Assembly (NCBI GenBank): GCA_049487715.1
Contig: CP150561.1
Span: 62,001-126,000, forward strand
From: Pycnococcus provasolii
Taxonomy: Eukaryota > Chlorophyta > Pseudoscourfieldiophyceae > Pseudoscourfieldiales
Reading direction: 5' to 3'
DNA: 64,000 nucleotides
Part shown: piece after piece, positions 8,948-19,106 of the stretch
How the letters are laid out: each line of letters starts with the position of its first letter
How positions within the stretch are numbered: position 1 is the stretch's first letter
Position numbers and translations under genes: made by a program
The notes under the pieces: generated by a model
The model's input: the letters and a program-made list of their open reading frames with translations, nothing else
What the model was told of the DNA's origin: nothing
The model's database searches: none

Positions 8948-10181
8948 ATGTCGTCGTCCGAGCTTCAAGGCGGCGTTCTTCCTGCCCCGCCGTCGTTCTT
9001 CGAGTGCGCGGCGGCGGCGCGCCTTGTGCCTTCGCTGAAAGCCGCAATCCTATACAGCATGCACACAGTCCTCGACTCGGGCGCGCAAGGATCCGCAACG
9101 TCGCTGTGGGCGCTGCGCTCCTTCGACGAACTTGTGCTCGTCTCCCAAATTGCCATGGAGTGGATTTGCCTCAGACAGGGAAGCGCGTCGTTCGCAGAGG
9201 GAGTCTACGGACTCAGGCGCGTGCCGCTGCCAGGAAATAAGAAAATTAAAGTGATGCCGTCACTCTTCTGGCTCGCCGTATTCCCGTACCTGCGAACGAA
9301 ACTTCGAACGCGCGTACGCGAGACAGGCGGGTGTTCCGCTGACGCAAATCGGAACGCAGTACGTCGAAGCTGTGCCGCGCCAACTGCCGCCCCTTGCGCC
9401 GTGGCCGCCCGCGAGCCGCGGAACCGCCGCGCGGGCTGTCGCGCTGTGGGAGCGAGCCAAGCGCGCGGTCAGGCACACGTTCGTCGCTACGTACCCGTTC
9501 TGCCACGCCGCAGTCGAGGGGTGCGAGCTCAGCTACCAGGCGGCGTTCCTCGTCGCTGGCGCGCCTTTCTTCTCGCCGTACCTGCAGCAAGCTGGGTGCG
9601 TTCTCGCGCGCTCAACGCCAAGGCAGACTGCCGCGGCGGCGCAGGCGGCGCGGAGACGGAGAGCGGCGATGCTCGCAGGTCGCGGCGCTCTCGCGCGAAC
9701 GGCTATGCAAACCGGCTGGGTGGTTGCCGACAACGCGCGAGAGGCTCTCATCCTATTTGTTCTTAGCTTCAAGGCGCTCGAGTGGTACTTCGCCTCAGGC
9801 GAGGCGCGCGTCGCGGGCGGGGGCGGCGGAGGTGCCGCGTCCGCAAGCGGCGGCGCGGCGCCGAGCGACCTGATTGGATCGGACGTCGCCGGCGTTGCAG
9901 GCCTTGGCGTTGACTTTGGCAAGGTGCTTCCGTCTGCGCCTCTCCCGCTTCCTCCGGCGCCGCCTAGTGCTACCCCCCACCCGCGAGGCTGCGGCGTTCC
10001 CGCTGACGCGAGGCTTTGCCCGCTCTGCCGCCGTTCGATATCGAATCCCGCCGCCGCCGTTCGTTCCGGGTACGTGTACTGCTACCCTTGCCTGGTTGAC
10101 CACGTACGTCGAGAGCGCACGTGCCCGGTGACGTGCCTGCCCATGGGCGAGGAGGGCGTACGGCGCCTCTACCTCGAGTAG
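8948..10181 (+). CDS. PEX12: Peroxin-12 (PEX12) RING-finger peroxisomal E3, +1 frame break
   Basis: Peroxisomal membrane RING protein of the PEX2-PEX10-PEX12 complex that ubiquitinates and recycles PEX5. The N-terminal frame from ATG 8948 carries PSFFECAAAARLVPSLKAAI, LRSFDELV and SLFWLAVFPYLRTKL, typical of PEX12. At about 9305 coding switches frame by one extra base (CTT-C-GAA) and continues FERAYARQAGVPLTQIG to a long C-terminal part. Its RING-like end is CPLCRRSISNPAAAVRSGYV, CYPCLVDH, then CPVTCLPMGEEGVRRLYLE. As in plant PEX12 the cysteine set is incomplete and probably binds one zinc. Removing one base gives 410 aa, near the family length. I read the shift as an assembly insertion; no intron signals fit. 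Confidence 0.88.
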
Positions 10182-10898
10182 TGAGAAGTTACGTTTAGGT
10201 TACTTTGGTGTATTTGTATACAGTAAATAATTTTTTTTATAAAATCAAGAGAAAAAAATCAAGCCGGATATCCTCTTTTGTGGTTTGTCAGAGGGCAGTC
10301 AGTCATACTGCTCGCTCGAAAACGTCGTTGTGCCTGCAGTACTGTACAACATACTGTGGTGGGCCGACCTGCGGGACCATCTACCCAACGGGACCCGAAG
10401 GTTGGTAATGGTATGTCCTTCCTTCAGAAGCTCCCCCCCAGTCACCCACACACACACACCTTCATGAGGAGTGAGGAGAACCACCCCCTAGGAAGCTAGG
10501 TGGTCAAAGTCTACCTTTACTGTAGGGAATGTGCAACTCTGTCATACTGTACCTAAGGTTAGTGAAAACAACTTGCAAAAAACAACCTGGGTTTAGGTCG
10601 GGTTTAGGCCAACAAACGTCGATGGATTGACCTCATGACAGTCCCCTCGGGCAACCATATGGTCGTCTAAATGAGCGCACGCTACAGGTCGGCGGATAGG
10701 TCTGGTCGACGCTACAGGTCGGCAAACTTTGCTAAAGGTCTCTGGTCGACGCTACAGGTCGAGAAATGGGAGTAAATAAATGTAGCGTGCACTCATTTAG
10801 ACGACCGTATATGGTTGCCCGAGGGGACTGTCAGGCTGTCAGGTCCCCCCCCCCCCCCGACCTCGCCCCACCCAACAAACCTCTTCCCCGTTGCGCGA
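10182..10898. other. Spacer containing an inverted-repeat element
   Basis: 717 bp without a credible gene. It is AT-rich after the PEX12 stop, then has two GGGTTTAGG motifs (about 10587-10607). The inverted-repeat element at 10636-10833 ends 65 bp before the next start codon. Confidence 0.6.
10636..10833. mobile_element. MITE-like 198-bp element with 51/53-bp terminal inverted repeats
   Basis: The left arm (10636-10686) and right arm (10781-10833) are near-perfect reverse complements. They begin TGACAGTCCCCTCGGGCAAC and differ by a 2-bp gap and one or two substitutions. The core holds two copies of TCTGGTCGACGCTACAGGTC 40 bp apart (10701 and 10741) and a partial third at 10679. It has no ORF and no clear target-site duplication. 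The structure fits a non-autonomous foldback transposon or a cruciform-forming element. Mobility is inferred only. Confidence 0.6.
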
Positions 10899-12902
10899 AT
10901 GGCCAAGGTCGTCGCGGCGAGTGCTCGTTGGGGGGGTCCTTCATCGATGTTCGCGATGGAACCGTTCGCTAGAGGCCTTGAGGCAACATCCATCTTGAAC
11001 ATGCCACAACCACGGTGCGCCATCATCCCGAACAAAAAACTCGTGGAAGTGGAACTCGAACTACTTAAGGCACGCGACTTTCTCGATAGAGCGAGGATCT
11101 TCGTCGCGACGCACATGGCGTTAGAACGAAACGCAGTTGCCCTCTCGAACACGCAGAAGAATAACAACGAAAAGAAAAAACGAGGGAGGGTTGCGAACGA
11201 CGACGCAAAACCTGCGAGGAAAAGGCAAAGAAAGGCCGCCGCCGCCTCAGCCGCCGCCGCCGCCGCGCCGAGCACGCCACAGAGGATTGCGAACGACGAC
11301 GCAAAGCCTGCGAGGAAAAGGCAAAGAAAGGCCGCCGCCGCCTCAGCCGCCGCTGCCGCCGCGCCGAGCACGCCACAGACGTCAAGTCTGCCGCAGCCAC
11401 CACCTCTCGCAAGAGATAGCGCCTTCAAGCCAGACGGCTCGCCCAACAGACCCAAGTATAAAGGTCGCACGGAAATTCCACTGGCAACCGCCGAGGATAT
11501 GCGAGATACGAAGCGGCGGCGTGCCGCGTCGGTGCATGCGTCACTGCGAATGCAGGAGCTGCTGACGACGACAACAACTAAGGCAGCCGTGGCAACCGAC
11601 CAGGGTGCTTCGGCGCCGAATGGCAATTCCGCGTCCGAATCCCTGCCCGGAAAGCGCGATTGTGCACCTGCACCAGTCGCAGCGGCCGTTACCAGACCGC
11701 GAGAAGCGGGTAAGCGTGTTCCTATTCTCACGTCCAAGGCTGCGGAAGCCGAAAGAAGCCGCACCGAAAGAACCCAAAAGAGGCCAAGTGCGAGGTCTGC
11801 CGCAGCCGCAGAAGCCGAAACAAGCCGGAAGAAGTCGCCCGCACAAGCCGCAGAGGCCGCGCCGGAGCGTGCGCCGGAGCCTGAGCCACGACAGGTGCGC
11901 ACGCAGGCGGAAGCGGACAACCTGGTTGCCGAGGTGAAGAAGGTGATCAGAGATTTCAAGAAAGAAGTCGAAGAAAAAGCCATTCGAGAGAAAAAAAATC
12001 CAAAGCGATTCAGTGAATTTCGTGGCGTTGAATTTTTGAAATCAAGTGGCAGATACGTGACACGTGTGCGCATGACGCCAGAGAAAGAGACGACGATAGG
12101 CAGCAAGGAAACGGCACTGCAAGCGGCATTTCTGCGTGAGTACTACTTGTTATGTCGCGTATCTGAGGAGCAGCAAAAAATACCAGAGAACAAATCGAAC
12201 TTTCCGAAGCTGTGGAAGCGCGTCGGAGCGTGGTCGAAAGCGCTACTTGCCTGGAGAGAATCGGAGGAAGCGAAGGAGTCGTTCCGCATGAGGCCGACGA
12301 ATTCTCCGCTGAAAAAAGGCGAGAGGAAGGCTCCAACGTCCGCATTTGCTCCCTTGCCGCCGGTGCCGCCGCCGTCAGTAGCGCAAGCGGGCGGGGGAGA
12401 AAAGGCGACGCCAACCAAGACCTGGGGAGCCTCCAGAGCGAGAGAGAAGGGCGTTCGATGGGCTAACTACAATCCCAAGGCTGTCGAGGCTGCAGAGATA
12501 GCGGAACGTTTCTGCGCCATCCTCGTGCGTGCCGCCAAATTGAATGCCGCACGGCGCGAGAAAATGCGCGATGATAACATGCTGGAACTTGCTGGTGGCA
12601 ATGATGCGCCATCTTCCCCGATGCCACCTTCACTGCCGTCGCCGCATGAGCAGCTTCTCAAGGCATTTCCACTTGAGACGGCCACTCCACCATCACAGTC
12701 GCTCACACCTCCATCTTCCACTCTTGTCACATCTCAATCGCCGGCGCCGGAGCTTCTGCTAGACGCTGTGGGCGACATCGAGAAGAATGCTCTCATGAAA
12801 CCCCCCGTTTCACCTCGCGTGATCACGGTCGATGCGGACACGGAAGCTGCTAACAAGATTGTTGATAGCGTCATGCAAGAGCTGCTGGAGGAACTCGTCT
12901 GA
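10899..12902 (+). CDS. Nuclear basic protein with a degenerate AP2-like domain
   Basis: 667 aa from the first in-frame ATG (10899). Residues about 98-161 are two tandem copies of a 32-residue unit (ANDDAKPARKRQRK followed by Ala-rich APSTPQ), each with a basic patch that looks like a nuclear localisation signal. A long Ala/Arg/Glu-rich disordered region leads to FSEFRGVEFLKSSGRYVTRV, then TTIGSKETALQAAFLREYYL near residue 370. This has the outline of an AP2/ERF domain (RGV...W/RY...R...G.F.T...AA..Y), but lacks several conserved aromatic and Gly positions. The C-terminal third is Pro/Ser-rich with short acidic helices. A DNA-binding role is a guess from these features. No closer family is recognised. 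Confidence 0.6.
   Translation: MAKVVAASARWGGPSSMFAMEPFARGLEATSILNMPQPRCAIIPNKKLVEVELELLKARDFLDRARIFVATHMALERNAVALSNTQKNNNEKKKRGRVANDDAKPARKRQRKAAAASAAAAAAPSTPQRIANDDAKPARKRQRKAAAASAAAAAAPSTPQTSSLPQPPPLARDSAFKPDGSPNRPKYKGRTEIPLATAEDMRDTKRRRAASVHASLRMQELLTTTTTKAAVATDQGASAPNGNSASESLPGKRDCAPAPVAAAVTRPREAGKRVPILTSKAAEAERSRTERTQKRPSARSAAAAEAETSRKKSPAQAAEAAPERAPEPEPRQVRTQAEADNLVAEVKKVIRDFKKEVEEKAIREKKNPKRFSEFRGVEFLKSSGRYVTRVRMTPEKETTIGSKETALQAAFLREYYLLCRVSEEQQKIPENKSNFPKLWKRVGAWSKALLAWRESEEAKESFRMRPTNSPLKKGERKAPTSAFAPLPPVPPPSVAQAGGGEKATPTKTWGASRAREKGVRWANYNPKAVEAAEIAERFCAILVRAAKLNAARREKMRDDNMLELAGGNDAPSSPMPPSLPSPHEQLLKAFPLETATPPSQSLTPPSSTLVTSQSPAPELLLDAVGDIEKNALMKPPVSPRVITVDADTEAANKIVDSVMQELLEELV
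11191..11382 (+). repeat. Tandem 96-bp coding duplication
   Basis: Two adjacent 96-bp copies (starting at 11191 and 11287) begin TTGCGAACGACGACGCAAA and differ at only a few bases. They encode the duplicated ANDDAKPARKRQRK...APSTPQ unit in the AP2-like protein. The near identity implies a recent duplication. Confidence 0.9.
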
Positions 12903-13055
12903 ACGGTGCAGCATTGTACAAATTACCGTGTGTATACGCTTCAAGAATTACAGTGCGTCAGCTGCCTCTTTGAATGGCAGCTGAAGAGCGCTTCTGTTGT
13001 AGTACTAGAACTTTTCTTGTTGTTTTTGTTTACATGCTCAACTGCCGGCATTTGC

Positions 13056-13865
13056 TTACCCCATGCCACGCCACACCGAGTTTCCATTTTCTGTGCGCAC
13101 CTGATCGCTGCCATACGGCAGCCAGGTGGACCAGTCGTCTCCTTTCGGCCCAAACACGACCGCCACCTGAGCCTTCTGAGCGTCGTTGCGTGCGAGGTGT
13201 CCAGGGTACCAGCGTCCTTTCCAGTGCACTTGAACGGCAGGGCCCCATTTCTTGCTTGAGGCTGGTGACGGCTGCGAGGCTGCCGGCGTTGGCGTCGGCT
13301 GCGCTGGCCGCGGCTGGGACATAGGTGGCGGCTGGTGTTGCAGCGCTGGGGCCATTTGCGGCGGCGGAGCAGTCGCGGCTGGCGCCACACTAGCAGGCGG
13401 CGGTGCGGGTCGCGGCGTATTCTGCGTCATGGGTGTCCACACCGGCAATGCGGGCACCGGCGCTGCGCTCATAGACGGCGGAGGTGGCGCAGCGCTCGTA
13501 GGTGTTGGCTGCTGAGGAACAGGAGCTGGTGTTGACACCGACGGTATGCGCGGAGCCGGCGGCCCTGGCGTGTACACGTTGCTTGCCGCCGGTGGTATTG
13601 GCGGCACTTGCACAGTCTCCTGCTTCGCCGTTGCCGGCAGGTGGCCGTTCTCAGTCAAGGTGAACCCGACGTTCCTCATTTTCTCTCTCTGCACCTCCGC
13701 GAGCGCGTCGCTCGCCTCCTGCAGCGCATCCGCAATGGTCTGCAGCTGCGACAGCGTGACCTGGCGGACGGACGTCGCCGTCTCGCTCGCGTCGATGCGC
13801 GGTCGGGCGAGCAGGGTGACCATGTGCGCGTAGGACGCGAGGCGAACGCGCGCGGACTCCGACAT
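13056..13865 (-). CDS. Pro-rich protein with C-terminal Tudor/Agenet-like domain
   Basis: 269 aa from ATG 13865 (MSESARVRLASYAHMV). The N-terminal ~80 residues are predicted helical with heptad-like spacing (SQLQTIADALQEASDALAEV). About 120 residues of Pro/Ala/Gln-rich low complexity follow. The C-terminal 55 residues (WGPAVQVHWKGRWYPGHLAR, then VVFGPKGDDWSTWLPYGSDQ) have the strand pattern and aromatic residues of a Tudor/Agenet or SH3-like reader that binds methylated lysine or arginine. I do not recognise a specific family. A chromatin or RNP adaptor role is possible. Its 5' end is divergent from nothing; PRP4 lies upstream on the same strand. Confidence 0.6.
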   Translation of the reverse strand: MSESARVRLASYAHMVTLLARPRIDASETATSVRQVTLSQLQTIADALQEASDALAEVQREKMRNVGFTLTENGHLPATAKQETVQVPPIPPAASNVYTPGPPAPRIPSVSTPAPVPQQPTPTSAAPPPPSMSAAPVPALPVWTPMTQNTPRPAPPPASVAPAATAPPPQMAPALQHQPPPMSQPRPAQPTPTPAASQPSPASSKKWGPAVQVHWKGRWYPGHLARNDAQKAQVAVVFGPKGDDWSTWLPYGSDQVRTENGNSVWRGMG

Positions 13866-14051
13866 GCTCGTCGTGTCGGCCGCACACGAATAACAGCAGG
13901 GCACTGCGGCCGCAAGACGGTCGGACTGTGAGAGGAATTTGCGCTAATAAGGGTAAAGGCAAAAAACAAACCCCGAGTACATAGTCCTCGCCGGGACTGA
14001 ACATACCTTGAACAAAATAAAGACTCTGTCACATTTACATTAAGGACTATC

Positions 14052-15506
14052 CTACCGCCAAACCTTAAAGGTGCGGTCGTGGCTCGCCGTCACCAGCACA
14101 CGCATGCCCGCGCCCACCGCGCCGTCGCTCACGCGGCTCGCGTGGCCCTGCAGATTTGCCAGAGGACGCAGTGTGCGCGTGCTCCACAACTTCGCGCAAC
14201 CGTCGAACGCGAAGGTGGCGAGCGCCGATCCACTCGACGGCTCAAACAGGCACGCGCTCACGAGCGTCATGTGAGCAGGTATCGTGTACAGCTGAGCGGC
14301 GCTAGGCGTCGGCTCGCCCATGGGAACAGGAGCCGCGAGCCGGCGTATGTCCCAAAGGCGGCACGTGTTGTCCGCCCCGGCGGTGGCGAGGTGGTAGCCA
14401 TTCGGGCTGAAATCTGCGCCAAGCACCTTCTGGCTGTGTCCATGAAGCGCCGCCAAGCAGCGCCCACTTCGCACGTCCCACAGACGAGGTGAGCAGTCGA
14501 AGCCGGCGCTACAGAGCAGCGCACCGTCGCCGTGCCAGGCGACGGTGTACACCGAACGGCTGTGCCCCTCCTGAAGAAGAAGCTCCTCTCCCGTATCGCA
14601 GTCCCAGAGGCGCCACGTCGCGTCGAAACCCGCGGTGGCAAGCCACCGGCCGTTGCAGGGGTTGAACTTGAGGCGCCCAATGCGACCCGTGTGTCCTGGA
14701 AGCTCGCGCAGCAAGCTGCCATCCTCGCACTTGTGAAGGCGCGCGACACCGTCCGCCGCCGATGTGGCCACGATGCCTTCGGTGGAGGGAGTGTCTTCCC
14801 CTCGCACGGTTGCCGACGGGTGCAGGTCTACGCCCGTAAGACGGTCCTCGCACACCTCCGTGCTTCCAAGGCACTTGTTGTCACTCAGTCGCCACAACTT
14901 AAGGCTGCCACCCCAGCTCGCCGTCGCAAGCATAGCGTCCCCTGCCGGCGTCTCGCGCAGAGAGCACGCAGCCACTGGCCGGGCATCCGCCAACTCGCTC
15001 GCCTCCATGGCCAGAGCCGCGCACCTGCTCGCGACTTCCTCGCGCGCAGACTGGACACTTTCCCTCGTCAATTCTCTTTCGTTGGCGAGTCGCTTCGCGG
15101 CACGTGCGATGCTATCCTCGCACAAGTCGATCCTAGCGCGCTTCAGCGTCTCCGTGCCCTCCGTGTAGAACGTCTCGCGTCCCACGTCCACCTCCTCGCC
15201 CGCTTCGTCGTCTTCCGCAGGCTCCACCGCCATCGTGTCCTCCGTCGCCACGGTCGCTGTCAGCTCCGCGCCTTCCGCGACGAGCGCACGGAGGCGGTTG
15301 CGTCGCTCCGCCGGCCCCTCGCCGAAGAGCGTGATGGGCTCGCCGATGGATCGCAGGGCGACGCGCACGTCGGCGTCGGCGGCGGGAACCGCCGTGGAGG
15401 AGAGGCGCGCGCGCATCGCCGCTGCGCGCTCGCGTGACGCCTGCTCCTCCAGCGCGCGATTCGCGTCGGCGGAGAGCGCGAGCGCAGTCGAGGGCGCCGC
15501 CGCCAT
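14052..15506 (-). CDS. PRPF4: U4/U6 snRNP protein PRP4 (PRPF4), WD40
   Basis: 484 aa from ATG 15506. An N-terminal helical region contains the SFM (PRP4-like) motif VRVALRSIGEPITLFGEGPA followed by ERRNRLR, diagnostic of PRP4. A linker with a coiled segment precedes seven WD40 repeats: ATASWGGSLKLWRL, VATSAADGVARLH, LATAGFDATWRLWD, LCSAGFDCSPRLWD, LATAGADNTCRLWD, LATFAFDGCAKLWS, VTASHDRTFKVWR. PRP4 binds PRP3 and CypH in the U4/U6.U5 tri-snRNP, so the product should act in nuclear pre-mRNA splicing, which fits the introns seen in this window. Length matches the family and the reading frame is intact. The ORF continues upstream of the chosen Met without another ATG. Confidence 0.93.
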   Translation of the reverse strand: MAAAPSTALALSADANRALEEQASRERAAAMRARLSSTAVPAADADVRVALRSIGEPITLFGEGPAERRNRLRALVAEGAELTATVATEDTMAVEPAEDDEAGEEVDVGRETFYTEGTETLKRARIDLCEDSIARAAKRLANERELTRESVQSAREEVASRCAALAMEASELADARPVAACSLRETPAGDAMLATASWGGSLKLWRLSDNKCLGSTEVCEDRLTGVDLHPSATVRGEDTPSTEGIVATSAADGVARLHKCEDGSLLRELPGHTGRIGRLKFNPCNGRWLATAGFDATWRLWDCDTGEELLLQEGHSRSVYTVAWHGDGALLCSAGFDCSPRLWDVRSGRCLAALHGHSQKVLGADFSPNGYHLATAGADNTCRLWDIRRLAAPVPMGEPTPSAAQLYTIPAHMTLVSACLFEPSSGSALATFAFDGCAKLWSTRTLRPLANLQGHASRVSDGAVGAGMRVLVTASHDRTFKVWR

Positions 15507-15841
15507 GGTGGTGTGGTGTTTTGGGGGCGGGATGAGACCGGGGGGAGGGGGGCTCCACAACCCCTAATAAGAGTACTTATTCTACAACAACCCCTAACCC
15601 GGACGTGTGTTCTGATTTGGTCACACACTTCCTCCCCCCATCCTACCTTACAAGGTTAAGATACCATAGGACGACGACGGTGCACAACAAGCGTCACAGC
15701 ACAACCACGGGTAACTTACGGGAATTTTTTTCATCTTGTATAGGTAAAAAAAAGTAAAAACAAGCTCGTTTATTACGATACGTTGTTCCGATCCTCCAAG
15801 TCACTCTCCATATGCTACGGTGCGTATTTACCTTATGCCAG
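15507..15841. other. Spacer upstream of PRP4
   Basis: 335 bp between the PRP4 start and the 3' end of the CER1/CER3-like gene, both on the minus strand. It holds CCCCTAATAA and CCCCTAACCC motifs (15561-15600) about 55-95 bp upstream of PRP4. The 3' part is AT-rich. There is no gene signal. Confidence 0.5.
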
Positions 15842-18098
15842 TCAGGCTGCGAGCGAGAAGCCGTGCTTGAGCGCCGCGTCCCAAACTGTGTCTATCCGTG
15901 ACACGTCAATGCCACCAACCTCGTGGTGCGTCCAGCCTTGCAGGGTGTGCACGATCGCGCCGGCGTGGCACGCGTGAACGACGCCTCGCTCCATCGTCAT
16001 TTCGCACGCGCGAAGACCGCGGACGTCATTCACGGGCAGACGCATGCTCACGAGCTTTCCGTATGTGCAGTCACGGCGGTAGGGCGTCAGAGGCGGGACG
16101 ACGAACTGGTGGAAATGAGCACCGGGGGGGCGTTGCTTTGCTGCTTTCTGCTGAGCAAGCTTCCAGCCACCCATTGCCTGACGCTCGCGCATCGTGCATC
16201 CGTGACGTCGTCGATGTGTTGCAGCAGATGTCTGCACTCCTCCGGCGCCTCGGCGACAATTTTCGCCACGCGCTGTGAGCTTCTAGAAGCCATGAGCACG
16301 CGCACACCCTTTTCGCAGAGATACAACGCAACGGCGCGCCCAAGCTTGGAGGTTGCGCCCGTTAGGACAATTTCGCGCGTTCCCTCGGGAATTCCCTTGA
16401 TGACGCACGCTGCGGTGAGCGTATTGCCGTGAACGACGCACAGGTCGAGGCGCTTGCCCCCTCTCTGAGCTTCGAGCTCCTCGACGATCGCCTTGCCGCC
16501 GCCGTTCAGCTGCTCATTTTTGTTCAGCGCGCCAAGTCCAATCACGCGCTGGCCCTCACTCTCCGCTCGCAGCACCGCGGTGCGGATGATGGAGTTGATG
16601 CGCTTGTGCTCGAACGGCAGGAAGTAGTGCCAGCCAAGGCGTGGCACGACCCACGACTGCAGCTGGAGGTACGGAGACGCCGGCTTGTCCTCGCCATCGG
16701 GTCGCTTTGGCGGCGATCGGTTGAGGATCTCCTTGCGCTCTGCCACGAATGGCTGCAGCGGCGCGATAGCCCACATCGCGAGCATGAGAGGGAAGGTGAC
16801 TGGCCAGAGCAGATGGCGCATGATGTTTTCCCCAGGGTACGGCTTGGATGCAAATTCCCGGCTCATGAACGGCAGGTGAAGGCATGACGTAGCGTCCACG
16901 CCGTGGGCGAGGAACACGCACCCTGGCGCGTACTTTCGCCCGGCTGCGCACGTCTGCGATAGCGATGTGGAGGTTGGGTCGGCCGTTCCGTAGATGTGGT
17001 CGTAGATGGGCATGAAGAGCGCGTAGTTGGTGTTCACACGGCTGTGGTGCAGGCTGTGAAACGCGGGGGAGTAGAGAAGGTAGCGCGCGAATGGCACGAC
17101 GTCGAGCAGCTTTGTGAGCAGCGGCAGCTCGAAGTTGCAGTGTCCGAGCTCGTTGAGAAAGTCGAAGCCGAGCAGGTAGATGTAGAACATGGCAACGGAT
17201 GCGCCGCCAAACAACCACGTGCCGAGCAGGGGGATGGCGAAGTTGGCGGTGTACCCGACATGCTCGAGGAACGGGTGGCACGACCCCGTGACGGGCTCCG
17301 CGACGAAGCTCGCGTGGTGGTGGCTGTGGTACTTCTGGAAGAGGCTGTGGTGGTGCAGGTAACGGTGGAACCAGTAGTACACAAACTCGGTCGGCCCGAC
17401 GTGCAGCGCGAGCATCTGCCACAGGCCTGCTGAGTTGTTGAGCGGGAAGCTGTGGAATCCTGGGCAGAAGCTGTGGAACGCCTGCACCACGAGCGCCTGC
17501 AGGAGGATGTAGTCGTCCCAGTTCTCCTCGCGATCCACCTGAGCGAACGACACGCCCTTGAGGTTGATCCGTGTGCGTCCGCTGATCGCCTCGCACCTGC
17601 TTGCGAAGTGCCATGCACACGCCATGAGGTACCTCATCGCGGCGATGGCGAGCGTGTGGAACGCCCAGTGATCGGCGTCGTCCCATCCCATGGCGACTTG
17701 CACGGCGAACGGCACGAACAGCAGGTACTTGTAGTTCCCGAGCGGTTCCCACGGGAACTCTGCGAGAAATCCCGTCGCGATGCGCCGTCCGTGGTTGTCC
17801 AGGAACCGAGCAGGTGCAGGATTATTCGCCGTGGGCTTCTCTCCAAACTTTAGAGGTGCTGATGACGACGAGCGAACGGAAAGATTGCGATTTCCCAGAG
17901 ACCCACCAACTCCACCCGGACCTTCATCGACTCACGATCATTCCCAGAGGAAGCAAACGAGTCACCAACTAACCCATTATCCGACCCATCCGAACCAAAC
18001 CCATCCGAAGGGGCAGGAGCAGGAGCAGGCGCCACAACACCACCAACACCACTAGCCAAACGACCACTGTTTGTATAAGCTTCGCCGCCACGTCCCAT
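15842..18098 (-). CDS. CER1/CER3 (WAX2)-type fatty-acid hydroxylase/alkane-pathway protein, two frame breaks
   Basis: Membrane protein of the plant CER1/CER3 family, which with partners turns very-long-chain acyl-CoA into aldehyde and alkane at the ER. ATG 18098 opens [21 protein letters not shown] one-base shift near 17927 leads into [20 protein letters not shown], and a long frame follows to 16110. The di-iron His clusters are intact ([38 protein letters not shown]). The WAX2 C-terminal domain begins LVLQ-like at [21 protein letters not shown] second one-base shift near 16170 restores [40 protein letters not shown] and [15 protein letters not shown]. Corrected length about 752 aa, longer than plant members because of a Gly/Ser-rich N-terminus. 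The full His set favours a CER1-like catalytic role; CER3 also retains some. Confidence 0.85.
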
Positions 18099-19106
18099 TT
18101 TAAAAGGGGGAGGAAAGATGAGAGGTTGGTTGGATCGCAGGGGGGAGGGGAGGGCGAGGGACAGACTATTCAACCGAACGAACGGCCCTGGGGCCCCGTT
18201 GAAAGCCTCTAAGCCACAGAAAGCCCTGTGGCTCACAGCAGACCCCACAGGCCCACAGCACAGCACTTTGGTGGCCTGGTGGGTTCCCAGCAGCCCCAGC
18301 TCAGGCTTAAGAAAGAACAGGGAGGGAGGCTCACAGGCACATCACAACCTAAGGGGACGACAAGGGCAACCATTCGGGGTTGAGCTTGGTTCCCGACCCT
18401 GTCAGATCGGGTCCAAGGTGGTGTGGGGGGCTTCCTTGTGATTTGGTTGGGTTTCGGTTTGCTTCATGCTTTGCTGGATTGCGGGCAAGGATGGGTGGGT
18501 TAGAGTTAGGAATTTGGGTGGGTGTTGTGGATAGGCCTCTTGCCTTGCGTGCTTTACGCTACGCTCGGGTAGTGGGATCTGCGGGGCGTGGCTTGCACGC
18601 TGCCTCTCTTGACTTGGGACTTGGGACTTGGGGGAGGTTGCGCATACGCTCCTGACCTCCTCTTAGCTAGCTAGAAGTAGAGTCCCAGCCTCATTCTTCC
18701 TTGGGGAGGAGAGACCAACGAGGAACGCCGAACGCAACCAACGTAAGGGACTGGACGCAACCACCGGCTGACCGGAGAAAACATATACCTTTAAAAAAAA
18801 GGCTTTAACATGTGATGCCATGCTTGCAGTGCATCAATGCGGCACAGGGCACAGGGCACAGGGCAGTGAGGGCACAGGGCAGTGAGGGCACAGGCACAGG
18901 CACACAGGCACAGGTCTAACCCATTATTGAAATGACATGACATGAGACGTAACCCCGAAACTAGTATTCTAAGAATCCCCTCGCCGAAACCCCCACGTTC
19001 TTTGAAAAAACTTAATTAGGGTTCCGCCTGGGGCCCACCAAACCCTAGCTAGGGTTACGTCCCCGGTCCCGGGCGCGTTCCCCATCCGCCCTCCACAACA
19101 CAACAC
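18099..19106. other. Divergent spacer, GC-rich with short tandem repeats
   Basis: 1.0 kb between two divergent genes. It holds a GGGCACA/GTGAGGGCACAGG tandem repeat (18842-18912), a GACTTGGGACTTGGG repeat (18611-18633) and telomere-like motifs at 19014-19051 (TTAGGGTT, AAACCCTAGCTAGGGTTA), which form a small palindrome 55-90 bp before the next start codon. No credible ORF. Confidence 0.55.
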
